From Mauremys mutica (Eukaryota; Chordata; Testudines; Geoemydidae), in NCBI RefSeq assembly GCF_020497125.1, contig NC_059073.1:14467225-14531224 (forward strand): DNA of 64,000 bases, written 5' to 3'. A program made the translations under genes and the position numbers. Of this stretch, positions 42,852-56,862 are shown piece by piece. Within the stretch, counting starts at the first letter, position 1, and each line of letters begins with the position of its first letter. The notes under the pieces are model-generated. The model had not been told where the DNA came from, searched no databases, and was given only the letters and a program-made list of their open reading frames with translations.

Positions 42852-45800
42852 TCTAGATTTGAACACTGCAGCTCAGCTGGTCTTCTTGACCAGCCATCAG
42901 AAGCAGAGTCTAGTGGCCTAAAATAACATCATAAATATCCAGATACAATATCTTCATCCCTGCTACTCAAGGTGCTGCTTGTCACATCAAAGTGACCATA
43001 GATCCTCTTGAATGATGCTAACAACCTCACCTGACCCCTTTGCCGTTCCTCCTTCTCCAGTGAAGGAGCTGTTCAAAGTGATCTTTAGTGAAGTGGAGCA
43101 TGATCTTTAGTGAAGGCCGCAAGAAGCAGCAGGTGGCATCAACTGTGCCCATCTAATCACTGCCTCATTTGCCTGCGAGCTGCAGAGAGAGGTGCAGGAA
43201 CCAAATCTGATCTGTCAGATAGGGTAGGAAAATGAGTAATAGTTTGGGATTCGTGAATTAAGCCCATTAGGGAGGTTGGATTATCAAAAGCATCAAAATG
43301 GATAAAACTCGCTTGCTTCTTGTGGCTTCTTGGGACAGAGGGTGCAACTGGGGAGATGAAGTAGGGCAATGGAGAAGAAGATGGGGTATGGAGCTAGGAC
43401 CCAATTCTGCCACTAACTCAGAGTGTGATGTTGGAAGAGTCACTTAGGCTCTGATGCAGCAAGGTCAGTGGAACTCTCACCTGTTTCAGTCCCTTGCTGG
43501 ATCAGAGCCACGGTCACTCTGTGCCTCTGTTTCCCCATCTGCAACAAACCCAACACGAATGGTGGGCAGTACTGTACTTCCACTTGGTGTAGACATCTGC
43601 CGCCGAGGAGATGGTCTCAAAACCAGAGAGCTGGCAGCCACATTATCCTCCCCCTATCACAGTCAAACCTATATGGCACTTATTCGCATGGACCTACACC
43701 ATTTTGGCTACCGAACCAATTGGGTTGCTCATGATATATATGTTGATGGTACCTACAGCAGCCAGAGAGGATCTAATATTTCACCTCCTCCCCATTTTCA
43801 AGTGATGATTCAAGAATATGAGACAGAAGCAAATCAGAAGCCTCCCTTTGCCCTCTAACCACCAGCTAAGACAAGTCCCATGCAATAGCTTTAACTTCCT
43901 TTACATAAGCATATTATGTTCTGATAGACTTTGCCATGCAGTGTATACTGTGACGGCATGAAACAGCAGCACAGGACACTGGAATGTGTAACATTGTCAG
44001 GGGAGAATTAATGCAGGTTTCTTGGGGCCTGGGTTTATCAGATGGAGATGACCTGATGCACCTTTCAGTCACTGAGAAACCAAAAGTCTGTCCAGGTCAG
44101 CTGGGAGGGGAAGAAATTGCCTCCATCACTGGTGGAGTGTGGAAGCTCGGAGGAAAATCTGTCTGGAAACAGAGTGGGAGGAGCAGCAATTTTCGGGTGC
44201 TAGGAAGTAAGGTCATTGTATGCTGAGAGCCAGATAGGTCTATGTGTGATCTTTCTGAGAGGGAGCAGATTTCTGGTAAGTCACTGACACTGAATATCAT
44301 ATTGTTTGACTGGAATGAGAGGAATAGCCTTGCATAGACCCGAGAGCCAACCCTGGAAGTGCACACGTGAGTACTTGACTCACATGGGGTGAAATTCACT
44401 CCTGTGCCAGAGGATCAGAACAAGGCCCTTGTGTTTGCCCTCTGCCACTCATGAGTAGGCTGTCTCAAGCCAACAGGACTATTCACATCATCACACACAT
44501 GGAGTTACTCACATGTGTAAGTGTTTGCCAGACTGGGACCTTAGTTCAAAGACTTCTTTCTCCAGGAAGGCACACGGCACACCCAGTAAATGGGGGTTGT
44601 AAGTGAATGCAGGATGAAGACAGACCTCCCATAAAGTCTAAGCAAAACATTATATTGGCCACAGATGGAGGCTCACAGTGGGCAAAACCCTGAGGTCCTC
44701 TCTTCTCCCCAAAAGCTTGGGGACAGAGGAGAACTCTCTTGAAATTATTTGAAGATAGCATCCAAGATTTTCACAGGTGCCTAACAATTTGGGGTTTCTT
44801 TTTTGCGGGGGAGTTCTGAGCTTGAGACACCTGAAAGGGCCCTGGTTTTCAGGGAGTGCTGAGCACCCATCCTCTGAAAACCAGTCCACTTTAAGTTGTC
44901 CTCAATTGGGTACCGAAATATTGAAGCACCCAAAATCACTAGTGGATTTTGAAAAGCTTGACTGTGATTCCCGGAGGGAGATGGGCAGTGCCCAGAGGAA
45001 CCTCACAGAGAAGAGTCTGCCACATGGGCAAAGCTCTGAAAGGGATTCTGGCACCTTGAAGCACATGGCTCTGAATGAGGCTACAAGCATCAGAAGAGTG
45101 TAGGGTCAAGGCCCTGTGTATAATATGATTAGGCTGGGCTTCAGCACCGGCCTTCTCCTTTAAGGCACCACAGAGGTGTGCTCCAGATGCTAAGCAGCTG
45201 GAAATGAGCAGGACCCAGCCTGGCTGTATCTGCTAGGAGGAGGAGGAACAAAAGCAGGAGCAGAATTTGGCCCCAATTGTTTCACAGTAAAAATGTCTTA
45301 ATCCTTGTGTACCTATAGGACATTGACTAGCATCTCTGTTCTGGAATAACTCTTCGGTAAGAGCTAGTCTGGTATAATTTAGCTAATCCTGCACAGAAAG
45401 TGATTTTTATTCTGGAATAGAGTGTTTACATAAGGAGCTATTCCAGGTTAGCTATGTTGGTCCCTTTATCTGTGTGGGAAAAACCCTTAGAAACATACTT
45501 TACTAACTAAATCCACAGGGAAAAACCTATGGGTTATATGCAGGGTGAAATTGTGCCTTGTGCTGAGGCCTCACAGAAGCTGATCCACCCTTTGAGTCCC
45601 ACTTCAGCCCTATTTAGATAGGGTTAAGGGGGGCATAAGGTTTTGATGGCACCTGCATAGTCATGGATTTCACCCAAAGGGCCTGACCACAGTCACTGAT
45701 GCTCACTAGCTACAGGGGCAGTGGGTCTGGCTCAGACTCTGTACCGCATGTGGTTGGGGGTTAGACGTTTATTGTGGGTGGGTGTTTTCATTTGCTGATT

Positions 45801-48800
45801 GGCGTCCTACCTGGATTGCTTAGGAATTCTGCTTGGTTAAGGTTGTTTCTTCCCAGCTGTGTTTTCTCTTGGATGTTTGTGCAGTTTAACAGAAGTACAG
45901 ATATTGGTGATGTCACCTTTCCAACAGACGCTCATTTGATTGGTCAGGCAGCAGGCTTTGCGCCTGCGGTCACCGGTTTTTAGCTGCATGTCTCACCGAG
46001 CAGTTGGTGAGCCCTTGGGGTTATCAGACCAGGGCACCATCTCTAAGAGCCCTCTGAAGCTCTCAGCAGAGTCCACATTACACTTGCCAAAGCTGAGGGA
46101 AGGTGACACTAAACCATCTTTCTGTCCCCCGATCCTGGACCATCCAGGGACCAAAACAACACTCAGTACAACTTAAAGCAGCCTCGAGGATGCTTTAAAT
46201 TATGCCACATGCAGTGGTGACTTAGGGATCAGTGTGCCACCTGGGAGCAGATGGGACACCCCACACCTTTCCATCCCTAGTTTGCCCACCCCAGCATGCC
46301 CCTTTTGTGCAGGGTGGGGGGGAGAAGGGCCCTCTGTGCCATGTGGAATTCTCAGCTGCCTGCCTAGGGGAGGTGACTTGCGGCTATGCGCTGCCTCAGC
46401 AAAGCAGGCTGAGTGGGGGGAGGGGCTGAGATTTTGGCATTATCTGCAATATGGGGCTATGTTTAAGGGTTTACTGTAGCTGAGCGTGTCTTTACTTAAT
46501 CTTATTTGTCTGACGTCAATGCGAACGGAGCAGCAGGGCGATGCTGTTCTACGCTGTCACTGGTCTTTTTAATCATTGGTGGTTTCTTCTCTTTGGGTTA
46601 GATTTACTATTGAGAGAGTCTGGTTGTTTTAACAGTACAGTAGCTATTGTCAGAGGCTTATTCTATTCAAATCCAGCGTGTTTCCACTTAATCACTCTAT
46701 TCAATCGCTACTTGATGTAACTGCCAAAAAGCTGAATTCAGTAGGTGCTGTATGAGTAACTATCTCACAGTGTCATTTGGCCTTGTTTATGTATTACATC
46801 TGTTTCATACATAAACAGTTCTTACTTTCACATGTATTATATTTTCATGTCATAGATTAATGTATTCTGCCTTCCATTTGGAAGATCTTATGTCATTTTC
46901 CAAACTGCACGCACAGGAATCCAGCTATCACTGAAATGCAGCCACTTCTTGAGTGGAACACAACGGCGGCATAACAGTGCACAACAATTCTAAATGGCTT
47001 AGGAGAGGATGTGAAGAAAATACTGCTTTGAATTGAAACTACAAGTAGGAATTTAGGTAGGAAGAGAATGGATTGTTCCCTTGATCGGAATAGGGCCAGG
47101 ACTTCAGGTTTAACAGACATCCTTATCCTTGCAAAAACACGCTGTAGTATCTTCAGTAACTGTAAAGCATATTGATGTTCAGTGACTTCCCCAGGCCATG
47201 CTGCAAGTCAGTGGCAGGTGAACTGAATTTCCTAACTACCAGACACATGTTCTATCTGCTACATCAAGCTCCCTCCAAACAAAGCGGGAAGAGGACAGGG
47301 TGGGAGAGATGGTAAGCTTGGGAAAGAGGGAGAGACATCAAACTCTGTCATCATCCAGGGTATTCGTGGATCAATGGATGGATTTTTTCCTGCCTCCTTG
47401 GGTCTTAAACCCTTAAGAATTCAACAAGAAAGTGGTATGTTTTAAGGGAGAAGTCAGAAAGCTACAGACTCCTAGGTGTGTTTGAATAACTTCTGGTAAA
47501 GAAGCTGTATTGATTCTCTCACTGCTCTCAAAGTGTCAGCAGATTACCTGTGCTAAGAGTTACTTCTGCTTTAACATGAACACTACAATAATATTGTCTC
47601 TTGCCGGCAGCCGAACAGGAACACGTGAAAAACATATTAACAGAGTGACAGTTTTCAGTGAGCAATAGCTGCAGTACACGGCCGGAGGGATGGAAAATGA
47701 TTGGAGCTAAGTGAATGCTCAAGGCTCAACACCACCCTTTAAAGGAACTGAGTCTGAGTTGCAGGGTCGACTTTGGCTGGTCACCTGGTATAAAGCAGAT
47801 GGAAATGGGGGAAGTTGGCTTCCTGGGGGTTTCTCCAGTTCCCCCTTCAAGGCTCCTATGGCAACCACGGCCAACCCTGCTGCAGGGAGCATTTCTGGGA
47901 GAAAGGAAGCCGGCCAGGATGCTGCTATATTCAGTAGATCCCCTGGTTGCCAGAAGTGTTCCTAGGGCTGTGTCCAATCTAGTGAAGGCTAATGTGAAGG
48001 GTATGTTATGCCAGTGACCACACCACTTCTCAGAGGCCCCAGAGAACATATTGCCACCTCCACTACATCCCTGTGCTGATCATAGCTCAGCTAACCAGAG
48101 AGTCCGGCCCCAGAGATTACTTCTTCTGCCTCTATTGAGCTATCTGCTTGGGAGCAGCAACCTTTTGTTCCAGTACCTGCAAATCTTCAATCTCTCGTCA
48201 AATTCAGCCCTCTCTTTGCAGACAGGGTATGAGATGACATGGGCCTGCTTGCCTGAATCTGTTTGAGCCTACGGAGCAAGTTCAGAGCAGGCAGACGGAA
48301 GGAGTACTGTAGACTTGGCGGCTGATCGGAGAGCACTGGGTTCTCTGATCTTTGTGAGGGTGCAGAACAAATTAATTTCTAGACAGGAACTTCCACTGTA
48401 GCAAGCAACCATGTCTGTCTGGCTTTATAGTGCAAGGCCCTAAACTTGAGAAACACTGGAAATTCTATAGTAGGAAGCTTGATCTTCTTGGTCTCTGTAA
48501 GTTCTGCTCGTGTCACTATCGTTTGGGGAATGCATTTTTTTGGTGGCGAAGCAGCTGGTAGTTAGAAGGTGAGTCTGCATTTCATTCTTCTGCTGCCACA
48601 GATTACGTGCAGCTGTGGGAAACTCTTTCCCGCATTAAGATATACTCCCCAGCATTAGGGTTGGGTTTGAACTTTGGAGTTTGGTCCTCTCTGCATGCGC
48701 AGACCTTTACTCCTGCATGGAGTCCTGCTGAAGTGAAAGGGAACTGCAGGGGCTCAGCACCTCTGAACAAGAAGCTTGTATCTAAAGCCTTGTGCCTAAA

Positions 48801-49874
48801 ACTAGGCTCCTAAATCTTTATTTGGGGCATATAAATACATGGGCTGGTTTTCAAAAGCGCTGAGCACCCAGCAGCTCTCATTGAAAATCATGTCACTATT
48901 TTAGATGTTTAAGTCTGGATTTAGGAGGCTAAATGTAGGCACCCTTGGTCTAAATATGGAATTGGGTCCCTGGTTAGGTGCTGAAGCTTGAAAACGTTAG
49001 CTTAAGTGACTTACCCAAGGTCATACAGGGATCAATATAATGCACAGGATTGGGACACGAGAATATCTGGTACTTAGACTCACGGTCTCTCTACTAGACA
49101 ACACCGTGGAGGGGTAAAGTAACTGGAAAAAGCCTAGCAAGAGTTAAATAACAGAACAGTTGCCTTGCTGTGGAACTCTAAGCAGCGGTACAGGAGCTTT
49201 TGGATGATAAAATCACCATTTTGGTATTCTTGGCCAGCCAAGTGACTCGCAAAGCGTGTGAGTGGGGCAAGGTGCACATTCTCTCTGTTTCTTATAAATG
49301 AAAACCAAGTGAGAAGTGGCAGTGTCTGTCCCGAGGCATGTGATGGGGACCTAGCAAAGCAATTAGAACAACAGGGAGGAGAGGCATGATAACGATATCG
49401 TTGCCCCTTTCGTTCAACGGCCTCACAAGTTTTACAAACACGAATTAATTAAGCCCACACTACACCATTTTGGGTTAACTATTGTAAATCCAGATCCTAT
49501 AATATCACCTGTAAAATGTATTTCATAACGTATAAAAATCGATTCTAGAATGCAATTGCAGTGCATACTAAATGTATCATAACATTTGGGATGGCCTGAT
49601 CCCTAGCCAAACAGGAAGCCACATAAAAAGGGGATAACGATACCCACCTTTGTAAAGTGTCACATAAACACTCAGTATTATTGGCCAAGATTTTCAAAAG
49701 CAACCAGGGATCACGGGGACCTCCATGTTTTGATGTCCAACTTGGGAAACTTTGAAAGGGCCTGATTTTCAGAACATCCATATGCTGAAAAATCTGGCCT
49801 CATTAACGTGTCTAAAGTTGGACACCCAAAATCTGTCCCCCAGCATCATGCTATCTGGGCACCTCACTATCTTT

Positions 49875-50045
49875 GTATTTGTCCTTCCAACACCCCTGTG
49901 AAAGAGAGAAGTGCTTTCAGCCCAACTTTATAGAAGGGGGACTGAGGCACCGTGAGACTAAGTGACTTGGCCACAGTCACACGGGATATCTGTGGTGGAG
50001 GAGCCACTGAACTCAGGTCCTGCAAGTCATAGCTAGTGACACCTC
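49875..50045 (-). repeat. MIR-like SINE fragment
   Basis: Contains 'aagggggactgaggcaccg', 'agtgacttggccacagtcac' and 'ccactgaactcaggtcctg', the reverse of the MIR core. Confidence 0.6.
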
Positions 50046-50404
50046 CCCACACACTCACAGACATACATTGGGCCATCCTGTCTAGGCACTTTTGAAAATC
50101 CTGCTTGCTGTTATTATTATTTAGAAACTGTTTCAACAGACCCACAAGATAATTCCAGGAAACGTCCTCTCATACTTGTCTAGAGCAACCGGGGGGGTCT
50201 TCTCTTTCAGCATTGGCCAGGATATACTCGTAGCATCTTTCTGAAGTCAAAGACTCCGCAGGCTTGGTTCTGAACCTGCGGACACCAGTGTCACTTGGAT
50301 AACTCCACTGAGGCCGACAGTTCCTTCTGACTTATGCTGGTGTGAGATCAGAGCTTAGCTCCCTTTGCACTGTAGAAGGAGTTGTGTAGTGTGTTCCTTT
50401 AAGT

Positions 50405-50762
50405 CGGGAGTTCTCAAACTTCATTGCACCGCGACCCCCTTCTGACAACAAAAATTACTGCATGACCCCAGAAGCGGGGGACCAAAGCTTGAGCCTGCCT
50501 GAGCCCCACTTCCCCGGGTGGGGTGGCCAAAGCCCAAACCCCACTGCTCTGGGGCGGGGCAAAGCTGAAACCCAAGGGCTTCGGCCCCAGGCAGGGGGCC
50601 TGTAACCTGAGCCTGCTGCCCAGGGTTGATGCCTTCAGCTCCAGGTGATGGGGCTCAGGCTTCAGCCCCGGGCCCCAACAAGTCCAAGCCATTCCCGGTG
50701 ACCCCATTAAAATGGGGTCACAACCCACTTTGGGGTCCCGACCCACAGTTTGAGAACCGCTG
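50405..50762. mobile_element. hAT-type non-autonomous element, 358 bp
   Basis: The ends cgggagttctcaaact and agtttgagaaccgctg are inverted. The flanks are CTTTAAGT (50397-50404) and CTTTAGGT (50763-50770), an 8-bp duplication with one change. The body is GC-rich ('ggcttcggccccaggc', 'ctcaggcttcagccccgggc'). Confidence 0.85.
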
Positions 50763-51961
50763 CTTTAGGTGTATGTATGTCCTGGGGTAGGCCTGGTATT
50801 GTCCCCACCCCTGTGCTTTTGTGGTCACTTGGTTCTGCACAGGATTGTTCAGTGCCCTTCTAGCTCTGCTTAGCCAGCATCCACTGGGCCCCCAACACAT
50901 CATCATGTAAAATGGTTTGAGGTGACGAGTGCTGATGTCCTGATGCAAGTTTCTGCTCTTGCTGATATTTCCCCTAGGATACCTGGCAGGGTCGGTGAAT
51001 GTAGCGGGATGCTTGGTGTTGCTTGCTCCTGTTCTGGGAGTTATCTGGGAGCACTGGCCATATTTATGTTGCATTATCTTCATTCAGAGTGATTAGAGTC
51101 ACTCGCTGTACCTGCATAATGTGCGGTGTGCTCAAGCATCTGTGCTTTAACCTTTAAAATAAATCATTGCTCTTTCCTGTCTGACGTGACAGCCTTTTGC
51201 ATGACAGCCCATTGAATGGCTCTCCATGTGCCTCAGGGGCTTAGGGACCAGCACGTCTGGATTTCACAGATCACATGGCGAATCAGGGTATCTTGAAGAA
51301 GGCTCTGAGTTAATTAGGGACTTAACCTTGGGACTCTTTGGTCTCTGGGCCCTGCTTTCAACGAAATAAGATGAGGGATTTGATCTGTGAACTTGCTTGC
51401 TTCAGTATCTCTGTCACCTTCTTTGAACCACAATGCTCAGCCGTTCCAGGCAATGACGGGAAGAATAGCGACTGAGTTGTGTAACAGCCAACTGTTTATT
51501 GCCACAGATTATCCCGCAGCAATGGGATTTAATACATGTTTTATTTAGGAAGGGTTTAGGATTGCTGAGGTTGTGGGGTTTTTTTTTCAATAGATTATAA
51601 ATTTGCTCTTAGCCAGCAGAGTGAGTGAACTTCACGAGCGCAACTAAGACAAATATAATTCAGTGCTTTTTAAAGGAGGCCCTTCAAATGTGGTGCACCT
51701 AATGTTCCTATGTACGTTATAACGCCAGGATCAAGTTAGCCCTTCCTGAGGTCAAACCCAAGAAAGGGAGGAAAAGTCCATGAGGATTCACATATGGAGT
51801 TATGTAGGGGGGTGGGCTGCCCTTCTCCCTCACATGAAACAGGGGTCTGGCTCCCAAAACCCAAATTTTCCGAGATTTGCATGGCTTCATGACCCCCTAC
51901 TGCCCACCTGGCTCCTTGGCAATGCAGAACCTTTGGCAGGGGCAGGTGACCCCAAGACCCA

Positions 51962-52142
51962 GGGTAGGTCTATATTTAAAATGTGGCAGTGATGCAGATG
52001 CTACTACATTGATAGGAGCACTTCTCCTGTTGGCGTAGGTACTCCACCTCCCCAAGAAGCGGTAGCTATGGTGATGGGACAAGCTCAAGTGCTGTCTACA
52101 CCGGGGGTTAGTTCAATACAACTACGTCACTCACGGGGGTGG
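51962..52142. mobile_element. Probable MITE
   Basis: Starts 'agggtaggtctatatttaaaat' and contains 'tgctgtctacaccggggg' near the far side, reminiscent of the 'tctacac' termini seen at 17841 and 22179. The boundaries are uncertain. Confidence 0.35.
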
Positions 52143-53914
52143 ATTGTTTTTAGTACCTCGCTGGCCAAGGTCCTGTTGGGTGCTGTGGGGGACCAACGTA
52201 CATCCCACTGGCAATGCATTTGACCTATCTTTCCCGCCTCCCTCCTTCACTCACGCAGTCCTAGGCAACTGGGGTGGAGGGGGTAGTGCTTTGAAGATGT
52301 CTGATTCCATCCCTTTGAGTGGGATGGGGAGACAAACACACAGACAGAGCTAAGAGGATCAATTCCCAACCTACTGGGGCAAACCCCACAGCTTGTGAGT
52401 GGGATTCTAAAAAGCATCTAGTTCCCGGAGGCCCTTTGGAAAATCCCACCCTCTGTATGTGAACTAGCTGTTTAGGCAGAACCTTGCAATGCAGGGAAAG
52501 TGACCACCACAGACGTACACCTCTCTGGTAATTACGCTGGGTAACGAGATATCCTATGGGGCCTAGATAAAATAGAGGTTAATTATCAAGCATTTGTTGT
52601 TTAGAAGCCAGTCTTGCATAGCTCCCCTGCCATTACCGTGCATATCTTTACAGAAACCACGAAAATAGTGATATTACAGAGATGGTTGAGGCTGCTAAAC
52701 AAACACATATGTTCTCTTTGGTAAAACACAATTCTTGTATAGCACCTTTGATCCTCGGAGCGGGGAATAATTGCTCTGTACACGGGACTCTCAGGGGAGG
52801 TCTGTGTATGGAGCAACTATCCGTACAAGATTGGGCCTGTTAATTAATTAAGCCTCCAGTTGTATTCTACACATTAGAGATGGGCATTCTGAGAGGCTAT
52901 TAAGTAACATGTGAAGGGTCACTGAGGGTGCAATTTATCCTTGAGCACTGAGCTCAGGCAGGGCTTTAGTGGGATTTAGGTGGTGTACAGAACCTGCCCA
53001 AGGGAGAATTTCCCCTCTTCCCCCACCCTCCACCCCACAAGTAGGGTAGGGGCTGCTCTAACCACTCAAACCTACTTCTCTCAAACTAATAGAAAAGCAA
53101 AGGAAATCATGGCAGGAAAGAGGCAAGGGGAAAACTTTACAGGCTCAGCAGACATTTTATGTGCCATACAGAATGCAGTTTAGTAGCCACTACTTTTATT
53201 GACTGCACTTTATATTTGTCTAATGGGAGGGGTCTATTCTAATTTATAGCCTCTTATATCACAGTTTGGTTCAGGTTGGGTTTGGTTCCGCTGATTGTTC
53301 TGGAAGGTTTTGAAGCCATGTGCTGTGTTCGGTCCCTGGAGGCACTGAGGTGGAGCCACAATTTATTAATGATAATCCCGCCAGCACGTGGCAACTCAGC
53401 AAAGAAATGAGCTTTCAAATGATCCTTCGTGTTGTTGGGCGCTGATACGCGGCATTCACCCCCTGCTGGGAAATCCAGCTCAGCCCGTCAATCCCCAGGT
53501 TTTAACGGTACCTCAAACACTTTTCACCCAAGGTGTTTTTCTAGAATGATCACTGTTGGGCCCCATATTTATTACCTTCCCTCCTCACAGCTCATTTGTA
53601 TTTGAGCGCTTCCTCCCCCATCTGCTTTGTGTGTTTGAATTTTAGATGGGAGTTTCAATTATGTTTTCACTGTATTTGTCTGCTTTTACGGAGAAGTACA
53701 CAACCCCAGGTGCCTCGGTGGGAGGAGGGTGAGAGGTAAAAGGATGTCAGTTAATAAAACAATGATCTTTTTATTTATCATAATTAATTCACACTGTTGC
53801 CAAGATACTCTAAGTAAATTCCCACAGTTGTTGGTGACCAAGAAATAGATGGTGGACAGGCATGAGATATGCACAGTCGGATTTGGTGAGATGATCTTAA
53901 GAAAGAATGTGGAG

Positions 53915-54208
53915 CAGGGGTCAGCAACCTTTCAGAAGTGGTGTGCCGAACCTTCATTTATTCACTCTAATTTAAGGTTTTGCATGCTGGTAATATATTT
54001 TAAAGTTTTTAGAAGATCTCTATAAGTCTATAATATATAACTAAACTATTGCTGTATGTAAAGTAAATAAGGTTTTTAAAATGTTTAAGAAATTTCATTT
54101 AAAATTAAATTAAAATGCAGAGCCCCCCCCCGCCCCCAGATCGGTGGCCAGGACCTGGGCCGTATGAGTGCCACTGAAAATCAGCTTGCCATAGGTTGCC
54201 TACCCATG
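53915..54208. mobile_element. hAT-type MITE, 294 bp
   Basis: The ends caggggtcagcaacct and aggttgcctacccatg are inverted with few mismatches. A perfect 8-bp duplication ATGTGGAG flanks the unit (53907-53914 and 54209-54216). The internal part is AT-rich. The same left terminus reappears at 63952. Confidence 0.93.
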
Positions 54209-54309
54209 ATGTGGAGTATAATAGCCCATGCTCTTCTGCAATACTACCTTCCAGCCAGCAGAGGGAGAACAAATTAATGTGTTTTATAAATCATGTATAT
54301 TACAGAAGG

Positions 54310-54500
54310 GCTTAGAGGCCCCAGTTGAAGTCAGGGCCGGATTGCACTAGTCGCTGTACAATCACATAAGAGAATCCCTGCCCCAGGGAGCTTACAAGCT
54401 CAATGGAGAACACGGACAAAGGGTAGGCGGGGAAGAGACACACAGAAAAGTGACTTGCTCAAGGTCACACTGCAGGTGCATTAATTAGAAGCTCCACTGC
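54310..54500 (-). repeat. MIR-like or related old SINE fragment
   Basis: Contains 'gagaatccctgccccaggga', 'gcttacaagctcaatggag' and 'agtgacttgctcaaggtcac', words of old amniote SINEs in reverse orientation. Confidence 0.5.
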
Positions 54501-54839
54501 ACCCGGATGGGGGAAGGGAACCCAACATTTGTAAAATGTAAAAGGACAAAATTGAATAAGCAAACAAACTGCTATTCCCCACCTTCTCAGAGCTGAGTAC
54601 AATGGAAACAAAAACACACCCGGGGTAAGTCTACTCCGTAGCCATTGGAGTGATTCGCAGCAATTTCAGAGGTACCTGAGCTAGCTTTAATCTAGCTAAA
54701 AAACTGGGCACTAGCAGGTACTCTATAGTCTAAGATATGTGTATGCGGCACCTGGGGGTGTGAGTTGCAGCTAGCGCAGATGTACCCACATTAGCAATGC
54801 CATAGCGAGCTCACTAAATACAGCAGTGAGGACCTTGTT

Positions 54840-56000
54840 TCCTATCCAAAAGTTAGGAAACAAAGGGTAGGAATAACTGGTCAGTTTTCAGAATGGAAAA
54901 ACGTAAATAGTGGTGTCTGGTGTCTGTACTGGGACCAGTCCTATTCAACATATTCATAAATTATCTGGAAAATGGGCTAAACAGTGAGTTGGCAAAATTT
55001 GCAGATGATACAAAGCTACTCAAGAAAGCTAAGTCCAAAGCCGATGGCAAAGAGCTACAGAGGGGTCTCACAAAACAGGGTGAGTGAGCAACAAAATGGC
55101 AGATGAAATTTATTGTTGATAAATGCAAAGTAATGCACATTGGAAAACATAATCCCAACTGTACATATACAATGATGGGGTCTAAATGAGCGGTTACCAC
55201 TCAAGAAAGAGATCTTGGAGTCATTGTAGATAATTCTCTGAACTCAATGTGCAGCGGGAGTCAAAAAAGCTAATAAAATGTTGGGAATCATCAAGAAAGG
55301 GATAGATAATAAGACAGAAAATATCATATTGCTTCTATATAAATCCATGGTACGCCCACACCTTGAGGACTGTGTGCAGATGTGGTCGCCCCATCTCAAA
55401 AAAGATATATTGGAATTCAGAAAAGGGCAACAAAAATGATTAGGGTGTGGGACAGCTTCCATATGAAGAGAGATTAATAAGAATGTGACTTTTCAGTTTG
55501 GAAAAGAGATGACTAAAGGGGGATATGATAGAGGTCTACAAAATCATGACTAGTGTGGAGAAAGTAAATAGGGAAGTTTCATTTACTCCTTCTCATAACA
55601 CAAGAACTAGGGCTCACCAAATGAAATGAATAGGCAGCAGATTTAAAACAAACAAAAGTAAGTATTTCTTCACACAACGCACAGTCCACCTGTGGGACTC
55701 TTTGCAAGAGGATGTAGTGAAGACCAGGACTATAACAGGGTTTAAAAAAGAATTATATAAATTCATAGAGCATAGGTCCATCAATGGCTATTAGCCAGGC
55801 TGGACAGTGATGGTGTCCCTAGCCTCTGTTTGCCAGAAGCTGGGAATGGACAACAGGGGATGGATCACTTGATGATTCCCTGTTCTGTTCATTCCCTTTG
55901 AAGCACCTGGCATCGGCCACTGTCAGAAGACAGGACGCTGGGCTAGATGGACCTCTGGTCTGACCCATTATGGCCGTTCTTATGTTCTTATGGGCTTGTA
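54840..56000 (+). mobile_element. CR1 LINE 3' portion, decayed
   Basis: From 'aggaaacaaagggtaggaat' onwards it follows the 3' half of a CR1 ORF2. A reverse-transcriptase 'FADDTK'-type segment is readable at about 54997-55016, and 'gtacgcccacaccttgagg' corresponds to the VRPHLE segment. Many stops and indels interrupt it. It ends with the diagnostic 'ggctagatggacctctggtc' and repeated ttcttatg (to 55999). Confidence 0.9.
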
Positions 56001-56862
56001 GCAGCACAGGCTTCAGAACAGGCTGCACAAGCCCACCTGCACCCCCTGGAAACATACTCACTTGTGCAGCCCACAATGAAGTCCACACCTTTGCGTCCTC
56101 ACTTCTCTTGTTAGTGATCTAGCTGTGGTACAGCTAGCGTGGGTACGGTGGCTCAAGCTGCAAATCACCTCCCCCAGCAGAAGTGTAGATGCACCCGTAG
56201 ACAATAGAGCATACCTGCTAGTGCCCAGTTGGCGGAACTCTTTCTTACATCACAAAGATCACCATCACAATGACTATGTACTGTCAATCAGTGGATGTGC
56301 TATGTGCGCTCCAGACAGATATGAAGGCATAGTCCCTATCCTGAGAAGCTGGCACTGAACACAGAGACAGAAGAACACAGAGAGGGGGAGAAGAAATAGA
56401 GAGAGAGGTTGTCATGTGTTATTGAGATGCATTCCTCACAGACAGCACAGCAGAAATAAGTTCAAAGGGTGGAGCTGTCTGGGGTACTGCCCATGTGCTC
56501 AGCATGGACATTTCAAGTAGGGGCAGGGTGGAGGAAAGCACAGAGACAGTTCATTGAGCAGCGGAGAGATGGGTGGCCATGCCTGGCAGCACTGGCAGGC
56601 TTGTGGCTAGGCTCAGTACAAGTACTGAAGGTGTATGGAGACTGAAATACCTTCTTACATCTAGGCTGACAAAACATTAGGTACTGAGGGGTGAGGGAAG
56701 CTTGCACTGCTGCTGGATGTTGTATGGTTAAGGGGGTTCAGTCTTCAGGGACATCTATCAAGCACTTTCCACAAGGTCTCAAATTTTAATTTAGAAACGC
56801 TAAAGGTAATGACTAATAGAATCCACAACCGTGACTTGTTTGCACATTTATTGTTCTTGCAG
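56001..56862 (+). other. Last part of the inferred intron
   Basis: 56100-56200 resembles a small DNA-transposon end ('tgtggtacagctagcgtggg'). The end of the stretch is the acceptor 'tttattgttcttgcag' (56847-56862), with good pyrimidine content and no upstream AG within about 15 nt. Confidence 0.5.

Larger units (their letters stand above)
40130..56862 (+). other. Inferred 16.7-kb intron
   Basis: It is bounded by GTGAGT at 40130 and a polypyrimidine-plus-CAG acceptor ending at 56862. No further exon with good borders was found inside; candidates at 44275, 47311 and 48569 have donor-like sites but no open coding sequence upstream. It is filled with transposons, listed separately, and old SINE fragments (43395-43560 sense MIR-like; 49875-50045 reverse). 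A skipped small exon cannot be ruled out. Confidence 0.5.
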